Position numbers and translations under genes: made by a program. A stretch of 64,000 nucleotides of DNA from Brevipalpus yothersi. Lineage: Eukaryota; Arthropoda; Arachnida; Trombidiformes; Tenuipalpidae. The stretch covers positions 1 through 64,000 of the forward strand of contig QZCP01000094.1 in NCBI GenBank assembly GCA_003956705.1, read 5' to 3'. The notes below the pieces were generated by a model. That model did no database searches. It worked only from the letters and a program-made list of their open reading frames with translations, and had not been told where the DNA came from. This document shows, piece by piece, positions 1-11,024 of this stretch. Every line of letters begins with the position of its first letter. The stretch's first letter is position 1.

Positions 1-72
<72 letters not shown>
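1..72. repeat. (CT)n microsatellite
   Basis: An uninterrupted CT dinucleotide tract runs from the window edge to about base 72. The same motif recurs, as CT or GA, at about 1209-1237, 10964-11022, 34706-34743, 36906-36945 and 37796-37866, always in or beside duplicated array sequence. Confidence 0.95.
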
Positions 73-75
<3 letters not shown>

Positions 76-610
76 AGCCTACTTCTTAATCAGTCACTCG
101 TTCTTGCTCACTTTCCCTTGTTCAAGTGGTTATCTATCTTTCTATCTATCTCTCAATCTTATCAGTAGTGTACACCAATAAAAAGTCAATTGAGTGTAGC
201 GACTTCTCTTTCTCTGCCTCTTTCTTTTTCTTTCAACGCTAGAGGCCTAAAGAGGATTAGCGTATGAAAATGAGAGATGGAATGCGCTTCATCCTGGCCA
301 GTACATAGCGAACGGTTAACGAAGCGAGCTGTGAGCGTCTCAGCTTAAAACACATCTCCAAATTCACTCTGATCTAACTGGCCTGTCGTATAACGGGCTT
401 TTTTACTTGTAATGATTATCAGCCTTTGATAATCGGTGATTGATTGCCCAGTAGGTGCGTAATTGATGATAAATAAGAATTCAGGTTAAACAAAAGGTGA
501 TAAGTAAATGAGAAAAAGTAGGTTTGAGAATGTATGATGAATGGACAACTCAGATAACGAAAAGCGATTTACATTGAATTTTTCTAATCCACTTCTTGTC
601 CATGAGGAAA
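73..610. other. Intergenic, 3' flank of class B remnant
   Basis: I see no gene here. The stretch corresponds to the 3' flank found about 200 bp beyond the stop codon of class B units, including the short hairpin at 414-434. Confidence 0.5.
414..434. other. Conserved 3'-flank hairpin (copy 1)
   Basis: GATTATC and GATAATC form a perfect 7-bp stem around the 7-nt loop AGCCTTT. The same hairpin recurs at the equivalent place near U4, U7 and U10. It could be a 3' UTR element of class B transcripts or simply a shared duplicated segment. Confidence 0.5.
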
Positions 611-1205
611 CCGCGTAGGCTCTAGCGAATTTTCCCAATGAATCAAATGAGGACAGTTCTCGTTCAAAACGCTATTACTTGCAGCATCAGGATCTGTCAT
701 GAGATCTCTGTAGCCTTTGCCTATCTACTTCATTGTTGAACATCAGAAAAAATTGCACAAATACAAATCTACAAATCTGTACAAATCTATGAAAAGAAAG
801 CTGGAAAGCTTACTTGTTAGATAGATTGCATTTGGACGAGGAGCGATAACTTGTAAGGAAGATTGAGAATCAGACAAGCTGCAGTTCCTCTCCATAGGTT
901 GTATCCAGTTGCTTTCAAAGCTGTAATCCTTGCCAAAGAATTGAGTTATCTGATACGTTCAGGCAGCTGAGACGAGTTGAATAATTTGATGTGATTGCGG
1001 TCGAATGCAATACCAAAAACTTTCTCCTTCTGGTGTGGTTAATTGTTCTACTCGGGCATCTTTAGAGTTAATTCTCAATCAAAGACAACTCTCTTGTAAG
1101 AGTTTCACATTCAGCTACACATCAATATACTATTTGAATAAGTGGCCCCTTTCTTGAAGCTAATTGGCCAGTGAAGAGGCGCTTGATTTGAATTTTCATC
1201 CAAAT

Positions 1206-1237
<32 letters not shown>

Positions 1238-1420
1238 TAAGAAAGAAAAGGAGAAGAATAAGAAACTCTTTTACAAGCTTCACTTTCTGTTTCAAGCTGT
1301 TCGTAGAACAGGGAACTCACTAGTACGATATAATTACCATTAACTATAGCAACAAAAGCTCGATCTGTAGCGTAGACAATCTTCTGAACAAGACCGGCTA
1401 GTTTCTTCTAGGCAACACAG
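611..1420 (-). pseudogene. U1: class B propeller remnant
   Basis: On the minus strand the last part of a class B JIP-type propeller is recognisable. The 611-780 stretch matches the end of U4 (the 'GVLNENYPHLIHW' region), and 840-1110 matches the preceding blades. A block near 1340-1390 matches the 'SRNRVFVAL' blade. The frame is broken many times, a (GA)n tract sits at about 1209-1237, and the whole N-terminal half (RING to filamin) is missing: the sequence passes directly into the upstream block of class B units at about 1430. I read it as a dead, internally deleted class B copy. Confidence 0.65.
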
Positions 1421-1429
1421 TGGACTAAC

Positions 1430-2030
1430 TTATTTGCAGCAGGAGCAGTATGTTTTGGTCGGTAATTCGGGAGCTCATCGAAAATACGAGATGAAGTCAA
1501 GACAGTGGGCGCCAAAAGTGAAAAAAGTTTTCATTGGAAAGTGAAACCCTGAGAACGTTATGGTATGAAGAGTACTGATTTTCTGGTTAACTAATCATGA
1601 CCTGAAAGAAGAGGAAAAAAGTTTCTTGATACCTTGAGTCACTCCTGATACTAACTTATTGGAAGATTGTGGAATTGCTACCAAAGGCGGTAAGTTACTC
1701 AAAAAATTCAGAGAAATCGATGGTGGAAATGAAATCAGAACTGTCGATGAGGGTGAAGAATTTGGCTTCCATCTGTTATATCATCTCTTCTGCTGGCAAG
1801 AGATGCATCTTTTGTCATTGAAAACTGCCAATTATCACAATCCCTTCTTCATGATCCTATCTGGAATTTTCATGCTCTCTGTTGGAATAGGATTGATAGA
1901 CGTGTGATGAGTGAATCATTGAACTTGATTCCAAAACTCTGTAGAGTATTTCGAGACCTCATAAGTTGCTCTGTTGCTTGAGACTATACAAGCCTATTAG
2001 TGACTGAGTTCATCTGATAACGCAACGTAG
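1430..2030. repeat. Class B 5'-flank block, copy 1 (partial)
   Basis: This stretch aligns with the DNA directly upstream of U4, U10 and U13. Shared landmarks include 'ttttggtcggtaatt' and 'aaaggcggtaagttactc'. It carries no convincing gene: the open frame at 1659-1907 (+) lies wholly in this duplicated flank, begins without ATG and has no recognisable domain. Confidence 0.6.
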
Positions 2031-2215
2031 GCTGGACATGTTTCACACTATGCATGACCACAGCAAAGTGATTTGGGTGGGTGAATGGAGAAACTTGTCA
2101 TATACATTCATGTTTCACATTGTGAATAAAGAGCTCTTAACTTGTGAAATTCACAAGTTAAGAGCTCTTTATTTAGTTCTTTATAGCTGATGGACACCCT
2201 CTCTTCGAGCATGGT
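2030..2215 (-). pseudogene. U2: class C RING exon remnant
   Basis: Read on the minus strand from 2213, this encodes a class C-type start, 'MTMLEERVSISYKEL', then 'NKELLTC'. It is then interrupted by an inverted copy of its own sequence (the palindrome at 2125-2173) before class C RING sequence resumes toward 2040. The matching intact exon is in U3 (4485-4910). The insertion destroys the frame, so this is a dead RING exon. Confidence 0.65.
2125..2173. repeat. 49-bp near-perfect palindrome
   Basis: The arm 2125-2148 is the exact reverse complement of 2150-2173, with a single central base at 2149. The intact paralogous exon in U3 has only one arm, so the other was copied in as an inverted duplication. 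Confidence 0.9.
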
Positions 2216-2509
2216 CACTATGAATCAGAATTATTCAATCAACGTGAAAGGGGCCAAGATGTGATGTTAATTCAATAAGCGAGTTACAAAACTTATTTAA
2301 AACATATTTAAGTGAACTATAAGTGAAAAAAAGTTACTTTGATGCTGTAAAATGATTCGTCTGTTTTTTCGGGCTGAGCAATTACTATCAATTACGATTG
2401 GAACAGCAATCCTTTCGATTCAGGACGAAGAAGATCGAAATTTGTGATTTATCACAAATCTTCAATAGACTGGTCCTCGATTCTTTATAATCTCACTATT
2501 CGATCTAAA

Positions 2510-2760
2510 CTCACTCAAAAATGATAAAGCAATATCCTCATGAACAGAAGCTTCACCACGACATATTGGACACGAGAAAAACTCTGATCCTTTTTTGGTA
2601 GCTTCGGTAGAAAATTGAGACACATACTGAAGGGACATAGGTCAGTAGTTCAGGCCTATGCTGAGACTGATAAAAGGGACTCATGTATCACACAAGTCGA
2701 GAGCTGAGATAAATCTTTGTAATTAATCGTCACTAACCTCTTCTACAGTGACCATTTTAT
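2510..2760 (-). pseudogene. Degenerate RING exon remnant
   Basis: The segment containing 'cgacatattggacacgag' matches the second zinc-binding half of the array RING exons (the CPICR region), and the sequence toward 2700-2720 resembles the RING start. No open frame remains. It is a very worn first exon with no recognisable second exon. Confidence 0.4.
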
Positions 2761-2819
2761 AGACTTTCAAACACAAAATGAGTTAGGTAACTATGAAAAA
2801 TGATCCAGATATAGTTTAC

Positions 2820-3370
2820 ATTTACAGATACAGATACAGTTTTATTAGAAAAGTAAGAATGGAAGAAAAGTTGAAAGTTTTGCACCAACGCTATACTGAG
2901 AAGTATTCCTCTCGATTGGTTCAGCAGTCTCGAGTCATTTAGTGATCCTGTGATAAAAAGTTTTACGAGGATTGATTTTCATTGAACATCATAGATGTGC
3001 GAACTAATGCTCATTTTGTCTGGAATTTCAATCAGCTCTGGATGTATTTTCATTCTTATGAGTCGACTTGATGTAGGTATCGGCTACTCTTTAGGCTGGA
3101 GCAGAAACATTCAGAATGATATCGATCAGGAGTTTGAGAGGGATAAGCCATTCAGAAGAATACAGCAAAATAAAAGTGGTCAAATTACAGAGAATCTTCA
3201 TGAATCCATGCCGATGATCGTTAAAACTGGGGGATCACAAATAAAGGAAATTGACAGCTGCCGAAGGTTTAGTCAGTTTTTCCAACAGAAATAGATCGAA
3301 GTCACATCAGCTGAAGAAAATACACTGTACTCTAAGAGGAGAGCTGATAGTTGAATGCAGAGAGTTAATT
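2820..3370. repeat. Class C 3'-flank block, copy 1
   Basis: This block lies directly beyond the stop codon of U3 and is alignable with 10200-10690, 16130-16640 and, in part, 35050-35220. A shared landmark is 'agtcagtttttcca'. The plus-strand open frame 2995-3294 is not conserved between copies, so I do not call it a gene. Confidence 0.55.
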
Positions 3371-3373
3371 TCT

Positions 3374-4910
3374 TCAACTTGATCGTACAGCCCCATAGAT
3401 TTGAATAACATCTTTCATGTCTGGGTTTTGATTATCGTAGTTAATTGAACTTTTTTCTCTAGGATCCAGTAAACTGTCCACAGACTCTGTAACTAGTCGG
3501 AGTTCTTTCATCTTATTGGCTATATCACCCATGTCTCCTTGGAACTTGAATTCTTTGAATTCATTTTCGACTTTAAGCCGCTCTGAGCTGATCACTTTCA
3601 ATTGATTTTGTAAGATTCCCAACTTATCTCCGTGTATTCTTTTCGCCGATGCCAGCAAATCTTTTTCTCGATCGTCCATAAACGTCCTCATTACTTCGAA
3701 TGACTCCTTAATATCGGTATAAACCTGTTCAACATTGATTTTGAGCTTATCTATTTCATGAGTTACATTCTTGTCGGCTTCTTCCAATTTTGTGGTGCAT
3801 TTTCCAGCTTCGATATGTAAAACTGCTAATCTCTGTTTTATTGCAGCCGATGATAGGATAACCTAGTGAAAATTAGACGAAATTCGAAATTAATTTCTTC
3901 AGACGAGCTGATTGAGAATTTAATAAATTAAGAAGATGAAGATTTGATGGATGGCATTGCGAAAAACATCATGTAAATGGAGCTCAAAAGTTAGATTCCA
4001 AGGGCAATACAAGTAAACTCAAGGGCTGTTATCGTTTCATCAAGACACCGGAGAAGTTGAGTAATAAAGCCTAAAACTCTCACAATTAGCGGCTTTCTTT
4101 CTACTTCATGTAGAATTCTTCATCTCCGCTATGGAGCTCAATTTCTAATCCTTCTGATAGGCAAGAGCATAACTGATAAAATTCCCACGGATCCTGCAAG
4201 ATCTTAATGATTAAATTTACTTTGAATTTTGAAAAGCAATAAAATGGATGATGAGTCCGTTGCCAAATAGTCATAAGTAAAATCTGAGAACTTGAGAGAA
4301 CGATGATTGCTCAAAAGGAAAAAGAGGTGAGAAATATACGCTTTCTTGATGAAGTAGGATGGAGAGAAAAGTATATGATGAGAAGACTCAGCGAATTGTA
4401 TCAATGATATTTTGATAGGTCGATAGCGAGGCAAGATTGAAAAGTTGGAAAGACTTGACTGTGCTTCAAGTGTACTTTGCTTACCTTGTGTTTATGTTTT
4501 TTAGGTTTGTGGACACTATGAGAAGTATTATCACACAGACTGCAAAACAATGTATCACAAGTTTCACAGAAAAATAGTTCCAGGGGTGAGTGATTGGAAC
4601 ATCTGGGAATCACTTCGCGGCCCTGACGATCGATTAGATCAAGAAGCTGATTTGTACGGAAGTCAGCCTTAAATCCATTCTCGATTTTGTTTTCTTCACG
4701 ACACATAGGACAAAGAAAATGTCCATCTTCCACAGTATCTGGCAAGGCACAATAATTTTCGAGACATACTTCACACAATGTATGACCACAGCATAGTGAT
4801 TTGGGTAAATGGACAGATTGATCATAAGCATTCAAGCATGTTTCACAAGTTAATAGGTCTCTAATCAATTCTTCATAATTGATGGACACCCTCTCTTCAA
4901 GGGTGATCAT
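3374..4910 (-). CDS. U3: RBCC (RING, B-box2, coiled-coil) protein, class C
   Basis: Two exons, 4485-4910 and 3374-3862, join in phase 0 (donor AAG|GTAAGC, acceptor CACTAG|GTT) to give 304 aa. The start is the ATG of 'MITLEERVSINYEEL', shared with U11. Residues about 20-75 form a C3HC4 RING ('CETC', 'CCGHTLCEVC', 'CPMC') with the normal C-x-H spacing, and about 102-140 a B-box2 (C-x2-H, 'CETC', 'CSLC', H). Exon 2 is a coiled coil of about 160 residues. The protein stops just after 'IQIYGAV', exactly where classes A and B continue into filamin. RBCC proteins of this kind are ubiquitin E3 ligases that dimerise through the coiled coil. Without a substrate-binding domain it might act by forming heterodimers with the longer paralogues (inference). 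Confidence 0.8.
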
Positions 4911-5689
4911 TATGAACTAGAATTATTAAATTATTAAATCCACGGAAGAAGAGGATAAAACTGACAAAAGTGTGACTTCAAGAGAGAGCGAATCACACAA
5001 CTCATTCAAGATGCATCATGAGCAAAAAGTAAGGAACTTGATGAGTTTTCCCGCTTTGAGCAACTCGTGCTTGTGCGCTGCTCTGTAGAAGTCGATTCTA
5101 AAAAATTACATGGAGCAAAATTTCGATTGAGTACGGTATTGTGTAAAGAAATTTGTCCGAAAATATGAATATTTACGGTAAAAACATGAATTTGCCAATG
5201 AAAATTACCTTGAAATAAATTTATGCAACGGGATCAAATCCTGAAACGATGAGCGAGCTAGGAAAGAAATGAGCTACTTTCATAGTGATACATTTTCCTA
5301 TGATAGTGATCATGATGACAGTTACATTAGACTAGATCACTCTTCTCTCAGTTTTTCAGTCTACCAGAGAGGCTCCATTTACGAGACATGTTTCGTTATG
5401 CTTTCTCTCAATAGCTTACTCCAAGAGTTTTAATTAGTTACTCGTTCTTGCTCATTCTTCGTTCTTCAGGCGTTTGCATTGATTATCAACCTTTGATAAT
5501 TGATGATCTGCCTAGCAGATGTGTAATCTGTGATAATTAAAAATTGAGGATAAACAAAAGATAATGAGTAAGAGAGATATATTAGTTTTGAGGCTGTATG
5601 GTTGAAAAACAGCTTAGTTTACAAGAAAACGATTCAATTAACAAAATTTAACTTTTTCTAATTCTCTTTTTGTCCATGATGAGAACCAA
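4911..5689. other. Intergenic between U3 and U4
   Basis: It holds the class C 5' flank (about 4911-5400; landmarks 'aatatttacggt' and 'atgagc(g/a)agc(t/c)agg', also seen near 18536, 34790 and 37030), then the class B 3' flank with the hairpin at 5481-5501. I see no gene. Confidence 0.5.
5481..5501. other. Conserved 3'-flank hairpin (copy 2, downstream of U4)
   Basis: GATTATC and GATAATT flank the loop AACCTTT, about 190 bp beyond the U4 stop codon. One stem pair is a mismatch compared with the copies at 16910 and 29243. Confidence 0.5.
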
Positions 5690-8600
5690 CTAAGCTCCAC
5701 TGGAATTTTCCCAATGAATCAAATGAGGATAGTTCTCGTTCAAAACACCAATGCTTGCAGCATCAGAATCTGTCATGAGATCTCTGTAGCCTTCACCTCC
5801 ACTAAGAATTCCCTTGTTGAGCATCAGAAAAAATTTCACAGTTCCTCCAAATCCATGAAGGGAAAGCTCGACCTTAGATAGATCGCATTTCGACGAGAGA
5901 AAAGGCAACTTGTAAGGAATATTGAGAACTAGACCAGCTGCAGTTCCTATCCAGAGATGCTCTTCACTTGCTTTCAAAGCTGTGATCCTTGACAAGAAAT
6001 CGAGCTCGAGATCAGTAAATGTAGGAATTAGTAGCCGTCTTAAGTCAGGTCTAATATCGATCTCTAGAATTTTCTGATAAGGTTCGGTAGCTGAGATGAG
6101 TTGAATTATTTGATGTGATTTCAGTCGAATGCAACACCAAACACCTCCTCCTCCTGATGTGGTTAAATGTTCTACTCGAGCATTTTCAGAGTTGATTCTC
6201 AATTCAAAGACAACTCTCAGACTTTCACATTCCAAAATATAAACACAGTTTTGGTAACCAAGCCAAATGGTATTTCCAACACTCTCCATGCAGTTGATTC
6301 TGAAGTTCTGGTCAACTGATAATGGTTTACTTGTTGTAGCATTTTGTGTCAAGCTGTCGACTGTTATCGATCCAAATGATGATTGCAGCTCATCTCGAGC
6401 AGAATTTCGCATCTCATCGAATCTCTTCTTGATCTCTCCCATACTGATCAGAAAGTATTTCGATGATTTTTTCAAGACACTCTCGAGTGACTTAATGAAA
6501 ACGATACAATAGCCATTAGCCAAAGCAACAAAAACTCGATTTCTAGAGCAGACAATCTTTAAAACAGAGTCAGCTACTTTAATCTTTCTAACACAAGGTT
6601 CCGACCCATTTTGCCTTATCCAAATATAAATTGTTCCATCCTCACCTCCCAGCCACAAGGTATCAGTAGCTGCATCGCGGAACATATTTTGAATAGATGA
6701 CTCCTTGGAGGATTCAAATGGTGAAGTTTGTTGAGTGTTGTAAGTTGGTCTTGTTGGATTTGACTCGTTTTCAGAGCTATATTCATTGATGCTAGATTGC
6801 TCGGGATTGAATTCGACAGGCGTGGTGTAGGTCATATCGATTTTTCTATCATCCACGAAAAAAAAGCCCCAGATAGGAATGGATGTCATACATAAAATGC
6901 GCCCTGGACTAGAGAATGAACTCTCTATCCATTTCTTCGATTCTTTTGCAGGATTCACCAACACAATTTGGCTGCATGATGATTTTTCAACACAGATCCA
7001 AGCGGTTTTTGAGTAATCGAGAGATGTTGCGCACAGAATTCTTGATCCACACATGGTATTCAATGGTCTACAGTACAGTGGTGAGTGGTTGTTTTTCATG
7101 GAAATTGGCTTGAGGTCTATAAGTGGATCCAGAGCATGCTTTGAGTCAACAACCCAATTGGAAGATTTTTCTCCAACTTTACAGCATAAGCTATTGGCCG
7201 TTAATTTCATAAAATCTGTTTCAGTGTTGGGAATAATACTTTCCTTTATTCTGTCGTCAACTTCAATCACTTGGCTCTGGTAGATCAAATTTTCGTGAAT
7301 ATTCACTTCAAACTTCAGGTTGTAATCTTCATTTACATCACCTGATATGGTTACTCTTATTTGATAAGTACCAGGCTGTGGTGGGATGAAATGTATCTTG
7401 AAGGTACCATTCCTTCCATCTGTTATCTTGAGAGGGATATCTGTACACTCATCTGGTCCCGATAAAGTTGCATGGATGCAATTGAAATTATTTTCATTTC
7501 TTTCCATGAAAGAATCAGTAGCCACTATGGTCATCATAGTATGCATTTGGGCAAAACACTTGCCTATTACCAATTCCCTCAACGAGGCCGAAGTTTCACT
7601 AGTCCAAATTGTACCACAGTTGTCAATAGCTTTGTAAATTTGTTCAACCTTTTTTTCGGTAAAATCGTGACGAATAGAACAATTTGTCCTTGGAATTAGC
7701 AGAACCTTCATCAATTTCGTTCTATTTCGAAGATCATCAATTTTTCCCTTCATTTCACCAACAGCTCCTCGGTATTGAAAATTCTTAAACTCACTTGTTA
7801 CTTTGGCTTTTTCATTTTCAATCAATTGCAATTGCTTTTGTAGAATTTCAACCTTATTGCCTCTTAGTTTGCGCGCTATCGTTAATAGTTCTTTATGGCG
7901 TTTATCTACCAAACTGTTGATTCTACCGAAAATCAGATCGATATCTTCCAAAACAGTTCCACTATTTTGTTCAACGTTCTCCATTGTAAGAGCTACAATT
8001 TCATGAGCTTCATCCAACTCCGAGATCCATTTATCAGCTTCATCATAAAGTTTCGCTGGCACTTCTTTGAAAGCCCTTCTGGCAGAGATAATCTGAAAAA
8101 CATGAAGGAGTTGATGGTTAGTGAGCCATCTTCTTGTGGATGTCATGAGATAAGATCAGTTTAGAAAATCAAGGTAAGCTTATAGTAGTTATCCATTGAC
8201 GGGATGTGAAGGCTGTAAGGAAGTTGATGATGAAAATTTTCAAAATTGAAAGCAAAAAGTGATGTTCCAACTAGCAATCGTGTTTTCTCGGTACATGTAA
8301 ATTAAGCTTTCAAATGAATGAAAGAGGTATGCAAATTTTGACCTTATCAATCAATATGAGAAAAAGGTTGGAAATTTATGTGGTTTAATTATGAATTGAG
8401 AGATTTCGGGATTCATCACACTTACCAAATGTTTAAGTTCGGGTAGACTAGTGTTGCTGTGAGATTCCTGTTCACAAAGATCACAAAATAAGGCATCACA
8501 AGTCTCACAATAACGTGGCTCATGACGAGGATCTTTTGAGCATTCTGGTACAAGTTCATGTTTGTCCAATAGGTCAAGTAATTGAATGAGAAGAGGATTG

Positions 8601-8863
8601 GAAGGAAATTCTGACACACCTTTCGCAGGAATTTCTATCTTTTGGCGACATATTGGACAAGAAAATGATCGATCCATCACACTTTTTGGTTGAGAGCAAA
8701 TACTTTCCAGGCACTGCTTACAGATAGAATGATAACCGTAACATTTCAACACTTTAGGCAAACGAAGAGATCGATCGTATACTTCCAAGCAAGATGCGCA
8801 AGTTAAATGATTTCGGCTAAATTCATCACAATCAACGGATACTTTCTCTTTCAATGTCAACAT
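5690..8863 (-). CDS. U4: RING - B-box2 - coiled-coil - filamin - JIP3/4-type propeller, class B
   Basis: Two exons, 8426-8863 and 5690-8092 (phase 0; donor TTG|GTAAGT, acceptor TTTTTCAG|ATT), encode 946 aa. The start is the ATG of 'MLTLKEKVSVDCDEF', conserved in U10. Approximate layout: RING 22-78 with a C-x3-H third ligand ('KCYGYHSICKQC'), B-box2 about 105-140, coiled coil 150-300, filamin/ABP280 repeat 316-412 ('GTYQIRV'), then a JIP3/JIP4 (SPAG9)-type WD40-like propeller from about 455 to the end. Propeller hallmarks are 'TAWICVEKS', 'TLWLGGEDGTIYIW', 'INCMESVG', 'ITALKAS..LWIGTAAG' and 'LSLHGFGGTVKFF..SGGEGY'. RBCC plus filamin is known from TRIM2/3/45/71; the JIP propeller in this position is not an architecture I know. 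All exons are open. The role is probably a cytoplasmic E3 ligase with the propeller as partner-binding platform (inference). Confidence 0.85.
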
Positions 8864-9328
8864 CTCCAAAGCAGAACGTTTTGGTCGGTATTCTGAGAGC
8901 TCATCGAAAGAACGAGATAAAGTGAAGAAAGTGGGCACCAAGAGTGAGAAAAGTTTTCGTCGGAAAGCGAAACGCTCGAGAGTGTGTTGGTAAAGACGTT
9001 TACAGTTATGCTATGAGATTGATGCAAATAAATTCACTCTCTTGATAAGAACTATCAGCTACCTCGAATCATGATCAAACAATAGCAATGTATGAAGAAT
9101 GTTGATTTTCTGGTTAATCCCACCGATTCAAAAGAGGAAAAAAGCCAAGTTTTCCCTCTTGATACTCCATTATTACTTACTCATTGGAAAATTTTAGTGT
9201 CGGATAAGATGGAGGAGATGTAAGATGGTAGAGTTGCCACCAAAGGTGGCAAGTTACCCAAAAAATTCAGGAAAATTGATTAGTGCAATAGCAATCAGAA
9301 CTGCTGGCTGAGGATGGATAATGTGATA

Positions 9329-9529
9329 CAGCCACTCCTCTCTTATTCGAACAATCGATTGTTCGAATAAGCGATCGCTTATTCGAACGAATTGAGAGCC
9401 CCCTAGGATTTTCTCCCACCTTTGACTCCACTGTACCCTTTCGAAATTTATACACGTTCCCTGAAAATCAGTATCGCCTCCCCGTGGACCTGTAGCTGGT
9501 TTTGTTCGGATAAGAGAGAGGACTCACTG
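9329..9529. mobile_element. 201-bp pogo/Tigger-like MITE
   Basis: The element starts CAGCCACTCCTCTCTTATTC and its reverse complement starts CAGTGAGTCCTCTCTCTTAT, giving imperfect terminal inverted repeats of about 28 bp. It is flanked by TA at 9327-9328 and 9530-9531. The duplicated flank at U10 (about 33080-33100) shows the empty site with a single TA, which proves insertion after duplication. The CAG...CCTC...TTATCCGAA terminus and TA target fit the pogo/Tigger branch of Tc1/mariner. It has no coding capacity. The left end contains overlapping palindromes (9343-9388). Confidence 0.8.
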
Positions 9530-9888
9530 TATCTATCTGCTATTCTTCCTCTCTTTTGCTTGCAAAAGATGCATCTTTAGTCATTGGAAACTATTATCGA
9601 TCATTATCCCTTTTTTGGGATCTTTTCTAGGATTTTCATGCTATCTGTTCGATTAGAACTGATAGATGATCACTGAGTCAGTCATCGAATTCGTTCAAGT
9701 CCCTGTGCTTTGTAGAGTATTTCGAGATCTCATAAGTTTCTCTGGTGCTCAAGACTACATGAGTCCATAAGTAACTGAGTCTATCTGATAACGAAACGTT
9801 GGCTGAAACATGTTTTATTTTCATGGCCAGCTTCTTTCAGTCGCTCTTGAGAGCTACTGGAGATCATCATGCCTGAATCATGATGAGA

Positions 9889-9943
9889 GGCAAAATGATG
9901 TTACCGTAACATCATTTTGCCACTGGGTAACATTGTTACCCAG
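9889..9943. repeat. Two adjacent palindromes
   Basis: 9889-9904 and 9906-9921 are exact inverted copies around one base, and 9923-9932 and 9934-9943 are another exact pair around one base. The paralogous flanks near 33410 and 52215 have only the unduplicated sequence. Confidence 0.85.
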
Positions 9944-10199
9944 GGGCTCAAATGCTGGAATAGATGTAGATGAGTCAGGATATCTTTTTCTCTATCTCTT
10001 TTATCCCTTTACCCTAATTTACACTCGGAACAAAACTTGATCATGAAGTTTAGTTTACAGGCCATCGAGAAATTTTCTCTCTTAGAAATAGTCTCAAAAC
10101 TCTCATTCATGAAAGACCAATTAGGGAAGTCATCTAATTAATCTACAGGGACCATTTTATAGATTTCCAAACACAAAATGGGTTAGACAACTTTTTGAA

Positions 10200-10690
10200 A
10201 ATTGGATCCAATACAGTTCATTGAAAAAAAGAGGATAAAAAGGATGGAAGAAAATCTGAAAGCTTCGTAAGGCTATACTGACAAGGAGAGAAGTATTTCC
10301 TCAATTGCTTGAGTAGTCTCGAGATGAGTTATTCAACAATCTTGTAAAAAAGAGATGTTTTACGAGGATTGGTTTTCGTTGAACATTACAGATGAGCAGA
10401 TCGATTCTTATCATCTGTAAGTTTTTTGACTACTCGTCACGCTGGAGCAGGAATACTTAGTATGATACGAATCTGAATTTTGAGAGAGAGAGTTAGGTCA
10501 GATAGCAGAACATGGTAGGATTAAAATGTTCGAATCACAGAGAATTTTTATGAATTTGTGCCAATCATCGCTAAAACTGGTAGATCACAAAGAAAGGAAA
10601 TTAATAGCTGCCAAGGGTTTAGTCAGTTTTTCTAAAAGAAACGACTCGGATTCAAGAGATCATGGCTAAAGAATTTAGTTAAAAGAAAAG
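10200..10690. repeat. Class C 3'-flank block, copy 2
   Basis: It aligns with 2820-3370 and 16130-16640 and lies just beyond the coiled-coil remnant U5, as expected for the flank of a lost class C unit. I see no gene in it. Confidence 0.5.
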
Positions 10691-10959
10691 TTGAATGCAG
10701 ATAATTTCAACTTCATCGTACAGCTCCATACATTGTAGATTTGAATAGCATCTTTCATGTTAAGGTTCTCAATGTTGTGGTTAATTGAGCTTTTTTCTTT
10801 AGGATCTAGTAAACTGCTCACATACTCTATAACCACTTGGAGTTCTTTCATCAACAAAAAATTGTTCATTTTTCACCAAACTCAGAATGTTTCTATTCTT
10901 TTTGGAAATGAAAACTCTGAGAGTTCTTCTTGAAGAAGATAATTTCTCATTGTGAGTTA

Positions 10960-11022
<63 letters not shown>
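10690..11022 (-). pseudogene. U5: class C coiled-coil remnant with (CT)n invasion
   Basis: The minus strand from about 10870 to 10700 encodes 'MKELQVVIEYVSSLLDPKEKSSIN', the end of the class C coiled coil (compare U11), then loses frame beside the class C stop. Upstream of that, about 10870-10960 is a shifted-frame coiled-coil stretch, and at 10964-11022 the exon is replaced by a (CT)n tract. No RING exon remains. It is the 3' half of a dead class C unit. Confidence 0.65.

Positions 11023-11024
<2 letters not shown>

Larger units (their letters stand above)
8864..10140. repeat. Class B 5'-flank block, copy 2
   Basis: This is the upstream region of U4, alignable with 32620-33660 and 51414-52450, and in part with 1430-2030. 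It presumably contains the class B promoter, but I cannot point to a convincing TATA box. Compared with the other copies it has gained the MITE at 9329-9529 and two palindromic insertions at 9889-9943. The plus-strand frame 9810-10040 is discussed under rejected items. Confidence 0.6.

Noticed and set aside
2441..2458. TTTGTGATTTATCACAAA near-palindrome
   Set aside because: Short, imperfect at its centre and without a paralogous comparison; chance occurrence in AT-rich DNA is plausible.
2995..3294. 99-aa plus-strand open frame
   Set aside because: It lies in the duplicated class C 3' flank; the aligned copies at 10.4 and 16.4 kb do not keep the frame and no domain is visible.
9810..10040. 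Plus-strand frame similar to frames at 33316-33534 and 52193-52576 ('LNAGIDVDES', 'LFYPFP')
   Set aside because: The similarity follows from DNA duplication of the class B 5' flank. Starts and ends differ, one copy is broken by palindromic insertions, and there is no recognisable domain. A dN/dS test could reopen it.
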